Below are positions 58,606-64,000 of a stretch of 64,000 bases of DNA, in pieces (position 1 is the stretch's first letter; each line of letters starts with the position of its first letter). The notes beneath the pieces were generated by a model that saw only the letters and a list, made by a program, of their open reading frames with translations, did no database searches and was not told the DNA's origin. Position numbers and translations under genes: made by a program. This DNA is from Haberlea rhodopensis. Lineage: Eukaryota; Streptophyta; Magnoliopsida; Lamiales; Gesneriaceae. The stretch spans positions 1,674,001 to 1,738,000 of the forward strand of contig CAJQUN010000058.1 in assembly GCA_907163345.1 (NCBI GenBank), given 5' to 3'.

Positions 58606-61028
58606 ATGTTTTCGCGAGTTTTCGGAAAGCCTAAGCAAGAGACGAATGCTCTGGCAACGTTAGACAAGTTAAATGAGGTAAAAGATCGATTTTGATCATT
58701 TTTGGATTCTATTGTCTTTTTGTTTTGAAGTGTTATAATGAATATAATTTGATGTTTTTGTATTTCCTTATTGTGCCGCCTTGCCTGTTAAAAGCTTCCT
58801 TTTGGTTCTAAAATTGCAACTCTTAGTTGAGAGAATTAAGAACATGTGTTAGTTCAGCAATTATTGTGATACACTAGTGAAGAGTTTGCCGCATATTTAT
58901 TAAGCACTGATAACCATCCTGTGCTTCAGAAATTGTTTATTGGGCATCAATTAGTCTATGCTTTGATCACGAATTTTTCTTACAAATTATACTTATCATT
59001 TGAATTAGAAAATACGCTGGGTGAATGACTATATTTAGCTTCAGTAGGCCTCAATTGAGAATCCAATCCTTCAGGTTTTTGGTATAAACATTACCTCTGG
59101 TTGAAGGGAATGCTATGTTTATTGAGTCAGTCGATGTATGTTCTTAAATGATGTCCTTCCTCATGTGTGTAGACTTCTAATTACTGTAGTTTCTTTATGG
59201 GTTTCGAGTTATCCTTTTTTCAGTTCTAACGTGTTCCACTCACTTTATTAGTAAAATGACTTTGGTGAAAATATGAAGATAGAGGATGACCCGACCTTGG
59301 GTTCTAACTTCCTATATTAGATGTAGATTTTTAAGTTTACATTCTTATGCCTTTGTCTAGTCATAGTGGCAGCTGGAAGCACATGCAACATGTTTATTGC
59401 AATGTCATACAGAAACCAAGCATTTATGATGGCAAGAAAATGAAATATCCATGATAGAAACCAAAGCATTATCGACAGCCCGTTTTCAATTTTTATGAAG
59501 TAAATATCCCTGTCTTATGCATTTGCTCTTTTATTCCCTTGCTTGGCATGGTATGCAGACTCTTGAGATGCTGGAGAAAAAAGAGAAAGTTCTCTTGAAG
59601 AAGGCAACTGCAGAAGTTGAAAAGGCCAAGGAGTTTACTAAAGCTAAAAATAAAAGGGGTAAGATATAATGCTTGTACGAATATAATGCTTGTACGAAAT
59701 TCTTTTATTGTTCAGCGCTTAAGAATCTTAAACAATTTTTTACATTCTCTTTCATCATCGAGCGGTATGGCAGTGTTTGTATGCCATGCACAAAACATTG
59801 TGTTATATGCTTTAAATTTTAAGAATAACAATTTCCAATGTTCTTAAAGTTTGAATGATTACCTTCTCAATAGATTTTTTGTTGTAATCTTTTAGCTGCC
59901 ATACAATGTTTAAAAAGGAAAAGGCTCTATGAACAGCAAGTCGAACAGCTTGGAAATTTCCAGTTGCGAATTCATGATCAGGTTATCTGGAGAAACATTA
60001 ACCGTTTAGTTTTCCTGTTGACATAGTTTTTGTTTCCTATCTGGTCCTGTTAAATCGTGTCTGTACATCGGTCCCAGATGATAATGCTCGAGGGGGCGAA
60101 AGCTACTACAGAAACCGTTGATGCTCTAAGAACTGGAGCAGCTGCAATGAAAGCTATGCAGAAGGCTACGTGAGTTGCATTTTCTGAATTTGACAGTTAG
60201 ATTCATTAATATGGCTTTATAATTATATATTTAGAAAAGAAGGTTGTGAGCAGTTAACAGACAACCCCCATCTACGTGGAAGATAAATTAAGCCCCCACA
60301 ACAGTGAAGATAAATTAAAAAGATAGGAACGCCAAAGATAAAGTCATTTTTTAGTCAGAAAATAAAACCTTGGGCAAATAACAATATATATTGAAATTGC
60401 TTCACACTACTCATTTATTCTTTATGGTTTATCAAAGTAAAATCAATCGAGAGTGACTTTTGAAGGCTACACTAAAATATATGCTTTTCAATGTATTTAA
60501 ATTATGTGTGATTTTCTTTAAGTAGAGAATGTTGGTCCGCACATTAGTCTAAGGGAAGACAAATTATGGACTGCGCCACATGTCACACAACCACATTAAT
60601 TTCATTAACGTAGAATCTTGTTTCCTCATATTCTCTACTGGTTTTTGCAATGTAGTAATATTGATGATGTGGACAAAACAATGGATGAGATCAATGAGCA
60701 GACCGAAAATATGAAACAAATACAAGAAGCACTGTCTGCACCACTTGGCGCGGCAGCAGATTTTGATGAGGTAAGCTGTAGTTTCTGACAGCTTCTTGTC
60801 CTCGCATCTTCTTTTGAAGATTATGCCTTATTTTATTTCCTTCCACAGGATGAGTTGGAGGCTGAGCTTGAAGAACTTGAAGGAGCCGAACTAGAGGAAC
60901 AGCTTCTGCAACCTGCAACAACAGCACCTGCTGTTCCTGTTCGAGTGCCTGCCGGTAGGCAACCAGCAAAGAAGGTTGAAGATGATGATGATGAACTGGC
61001 TGAATTGCAGAGGGAGATGGCCCTTTGA
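58606..61028 (+). CDS. VPS32: ESCRT-III subunit SNF7 / VPS32 (CHMP4 family)
   Basis: Six exons: 58606-58677, 59559-59658, 59896-59981, 60078-60169, 60656-60770 and 60849-61028. All are GT-AG with agreeing phases and give 214 aa, the usual length. The protein starts MFSRVFGKPKQE. It has the basic Snf7 core (KKATAEVEKAKEFTKAKNKRAAIQ... in pieces, residues about 20-120) with helices alpha1-alpha4, then the acidic regulatory region (DELEAELEELEGAELEEQLL). The C-terminal helix (DDELAELQREMAL) is the part that binds Bro1/ALIX-type partners in this family. SNF7 polymers drive membrane scission at plant endosomes during multivesicular body formation and related steps. No lesion is seen and splice sites are regular, so it looks functional. 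Whether it is the VPS32.1 or VPS32.2 orthologue is not decided. Confidence 0.95.
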
Positions 61029-63142
61029 GGAGGTATCCTCTGACCTGTATAATTAGTAGCATAGCATGTTTGTTGATTGCCCGCTGACAAATTGTGAAAT
61101 TGTTAATTCAGTGACTTGCATTTGATGAAACTGTTGTGTCTGAGAGAGTCTACTCTGTGATAAACATTTGCGATGAAAATGGTTATTGTTAAAATTCGTC
61201 CACGACTGTGCTAAATTGAGAGGACACTGATATAATAGATTTAACTGTAACTGGGAAAACTTTGCGACTATGTGTTACGGACCTAAGTTTACTAGCCCAA
61301 GACAAGGGACGAATGGGCCAGCTATTGGGAGTCAAGGGGAGAGGCCCATTGAGGAGTGAGAAAGGGTCAGCACGTGAAGAAAAAGGGATGAGAGAGAGAG
61401 AAGCTAGTTGGGGGGAGAACATAATAAAATAGTGGGAAGGGGAGGAAAACACCTTAGCAGATATTTTGTTGAGTCATGTGAGTACAAGCGAGAGCTTGGG
61501 GCCGAGAAGGATTTTCCTTCATCGGAGTAACAGTAGGCGAGCGTTATTCTTTCTGTTGAGGTGCATTTTCAATTCAGCTTCTGTAGTTTTCCTTTGATAT
61601 TTCAATACATAGCAATCTTCAGTAACAGGTTTCATTGTGTTCTGCTTAATTCTGCTGTGTAAGAGTTTTTTGGGAATTTCATAACACAACACCAAGTTTC
61701 ATGTTGTGTTTACAAAATATAATGTCAACTGAACTTTGTACTAGAATTTGGTTTTTGCTGGGATGGTCTGATAGTGGTGGTTGTATGTGCAACATACTGG
61801 ATAATTGTGATTTCTTTCCAAATGTTTGCGAAATTTGAGCTCTCGGGCTCATGCATTTATAGCCTACTTGACAGCCTTGATAATGGTTATTTTTCGCCCA
61901 TCTTGCAGTTCGGTATCAAGGTTACATTATAAAGATGGGTTCTACTGTATCTTGAAATCATTTCTGCAGCTGCTGCCTCCTCCATCCTTTGATGAATTTT
62001 ACAGACTGGTAAAGAGATTTATACCTGTATAGATAACTTTAAGTAATTTGTATTCAAACTTTTGGTTTACCAGATGAAAGAGTGTTTACTAGCAAGCACA
62101 AATGTTTGACAATTGAATGTGTATGATGTCTTGATTTTATCCATTTTCTGAGATCCACTTCTATGGAAAATGCCGGAACGCCGTAAGTTTCCCGAATCAT
62201 TAAGAATTATATTGTTCCTTATATCTCATAAAACTATGCTGGAGGATTGGGTTTAAAGCACGAATTTTCTATTTCTTGAACTTGTTTATAATGATTAATA
62301 TATATTTTTATTTTAAAATAACTTTTTACATGACATGATATTTACACCAATAATTTTAGTCTTAAAGCAAAATTAAACATATATTTTATTTCTCAATATA
62401 TGGTTTTTTTTTTCGAATTCATATCGGATAAGAATCCCTAGTGATGTATAATTTTTTAGTTATACATTTCTTCATCCTTGAACTAGCAATACTCCCAAGT
62501 AGTTGACATTTTTAATTATTTAATGAACTGAATTTACATAATTACATGACATTGACTAGCATGATAAAGAAAGAGATTATGATTCCATTTTCATTTCCAT
62601 GTCCTTTCATTAAAAAGAAAAGCAAAAACGTGCCACGAAATTTAGGTCCTGTATTTAATTGTATTATTTTGGAAATATTGTTATGTTATTATATATGGGA
62701 CATAAATAAATATTATTTTACATGCACAAGCTTAAAATTATAAGAAGACGCATAAACTAGTAGTGGCTCCAAAGAGTAAGTTATAGTAGAAAACACTAAA
62801 ATTTAGAGGAGGTTAATTTCTTTACCTAAATCAATTTGTTTCTTATGCATGACTTCACGAAACACGTAACATATGAAAAGTCCTCTATCCCTATCCTCTA
62901 ATATAAGTTTCAAGTCAAAATAGAAATAGGTGAGTAAAAACTGCATTGCTATCAGCTTCAATGGCTTCCATTGGAGACCAAATGCCACTTAGAGCTTCAT
63001 ATGAATAATTCATCCAACGGGATTCCCTTGACGGCATAGTTTTCATCCTTTTCTAAGGTAGATTGTTTACAAGTACCTGAATCTTGGTGGGACTGAGAAC
63101 AGGGAGATATTATATAATGATTTAAATGATCATTTGAATCTT
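61029..63142. other. Intergenic region with a possible LTR fragment
   Basis: The SNF7 3' UTR comes first. At 61273-61627 a GC-richer unit begins TGTTACGGACC and ends CAGTAACA with GGGAGAGAGA-rich sequence inside, like a Gypsy solo LTR, but the flanks (CTATG and GGTTT) show no target duplication. The rest is AT-rich with no supported gene. Confidence 0.4.
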
Positions 63143-63850
63143 TCAAAATGATTCCTGGGTTAGGAGAATAGTTGGGATCATTTGAAATCGTATACTTAGG
63201 CCATTAGTGGTGTGAGTTGGAAATGGCATAGAATAAATCTGTACCAGCACTTGAGAATTCATTGAAGCTGAGAAGTTGTAGTCTTTCCAACAATAGTGGT
63301 GGTTGTGGCAGTGGTGTAGGTAGTGTAAGCGGCTGCTGCTGGCGGCGTAAGAGGTGGTTGCAGCCACTCTGGTGTTGGTGCTACTAGTAGTCGGAGAGCA
63401 GCCAAGTTCTGCCACTAGCTTATTTTTCAACTTGGCATTCTTGTAATTCTTAACAGCATTTGTCTGTTCTTCCTGGCAAGTGTGAAGCTATGACAGACCA
63501 TCTAAGATGTAAAACAGAAGGTAAAAGCAATTACTCGTACAATCATGATTGAAAAACACAGAACAAAAGTGAAACTGTTGAGTATTGGTAAGAGGAAATT
63601 GTTCTTTTTAAGTATGTTAAATGCATTTAACCCTTAAAAATCCCTAAACTAATTCAGCTTCTGAATATAGATAATGACTAAACCTACCTGCTTCCGAGTA
63701 TATTGTAAAGATGGAAGATGATTTTTTCTTCCTCTCGTTTGATATCAGGCCTGAGGTAGTTGAGGCATCTGAGGCGACAACTCTTTCCACAAAGCTTAAG
63801 CCCTGAGGCACAAAATTAGAACCAACGGGGAATTGACCAAATAATGCATA
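63143..63850 (-). pseudogene. R2R3-MYB transcription factor pseudogene (RAX/MYB36-68 like)
   Basis: Two exon remnants on the minus strand. The exon-2 remnant (about 63850-63688) encodes the R2/R3 junction GLKLCGKSCRLRCLNYLRPDIK and EEEKII, then GS at a CAG|GTAGG donor. The exon-3 remnant (63501-63143), after the acceptor CATCTTAG, reads WSVIASHLPGRTD, then after a one-base insertion AVKNYKNAKLKNKL, and ends in a Thr/Ser/His-rich tail. The intron lies exactly where R2R3-MYB genes have intron 2. Lesions are Trp to Cys in the RLRWLNYLRP helix, lost residues before GLK and in the GGFTE segment, Trp to Lys in KNYWN, and at least two frameshifts. Exon 1 is not seen and would lie beyond the right edge. 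The clade call rests on motif memory. Confidence 0.8.
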
Positions 63851-64000
63851 AGGCCTCAATCTAGACCAAATAAAAAATTTATCGAGCTACTTCTTTTGAC
63901 TCCTGAGCAAATAGTGTCGTGATCATTAATTAATATCTAATATGGCATTTCAAATATTATATGGTGTGTTTCATGATCTAAAAGCATGCTTAAAAATTAT
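63851..64000. other. Right edge of the window
   Basis: AT-rich; no exon 1 of the MYB pseudogene is visible. Confidence 0.4.

Noticed and set aside
61273..61627. A solo LTR next to the SNF7 gene
   Set aside because: The TGTTACGG...CAGTAACA ends are suggestive, but the flanking bases do not form a target duplication, so it is kept only as a possible fragment.

Overview
This is a window of plant nuclear DNA, most likely from a eudicot. The genes have short GT-AG introns, the intergenic DNA is AT-rich, and Copia-type LTR retrotransposons are nested in it. The long extra ORF of the central Copia family resembles proteins I recall from Lamiales (Gesneriaceae) genomes, so an asterid/Lamiales host is my low-confidence guess.

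Left part (1-16,000). Two 3'-terminal exons of an unrecognised host gene (1129-1206 and 7222-7272) flank a 5.9 kb Copia element (1233-7131, minus strand) that sits in what would otherwise be an intron of about 111 bp. Then come an arabinogalactan-peptide gene (8041-8241, minus), a degenerate repeat (8661-9086) and a family-14 glycosyltransferase gene of two exons (11397-13511, minus). An AT-rich microsatellite region follows, holding a small TIR element (15430-15668).

Middle (16,000-48,900). A non-autonomous TIR element with a perfect 8-bp target duplication lies at 17086-18215. A GTGCAC-rich tandem array (about 20130-20608, resuming at 44066-47080) is split by a nested block. The outer Copia element (20609-44060) received a 2.8 kb solo LTR in gag (38999-41781, perfect 5-bp duplication) and a younger copy of its own family in its third ORF (22020-32415). 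Both Copia copies carry that third ORF between pol and the 3' LTR. In the younger copy it is intact (819 codons), as is gag, while pol is broken. A MULE-like deletion derivative with a 10-bp target duplication lies at 47832-48855.

Right part (49,000-64,000). A 586-bp hAT-like MITE (49139-49724) sits about 0.8 kb upstream of ELF3 (50539-53579, plus, 4 coding exons, 588 aa), which encodes the clock evening-complex scaffold. Behind it lie a 5'-truncated, frameshifted pseudogene of a 3'-5' exonuclease/KH-domain protein (55004-57360), an intact six-exon SNF7/VPS32 ESCRT-III gene (58606-61028, plus) and an R2R3-MYB pseudogene (63143-63850, minus). From memory, ELF3 and the exonuclease/KH gene are also close neighbours in Arabidopsis, so this block looks like conserved microsynteny with local decay.

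The intact host genes (AG-peptide, GT14, ELF3, SNF7) have unrelated functions and are not an operon. The repeats show successive rounds of insertion. No rRNA, tRNA or CRISPR feature was seen.
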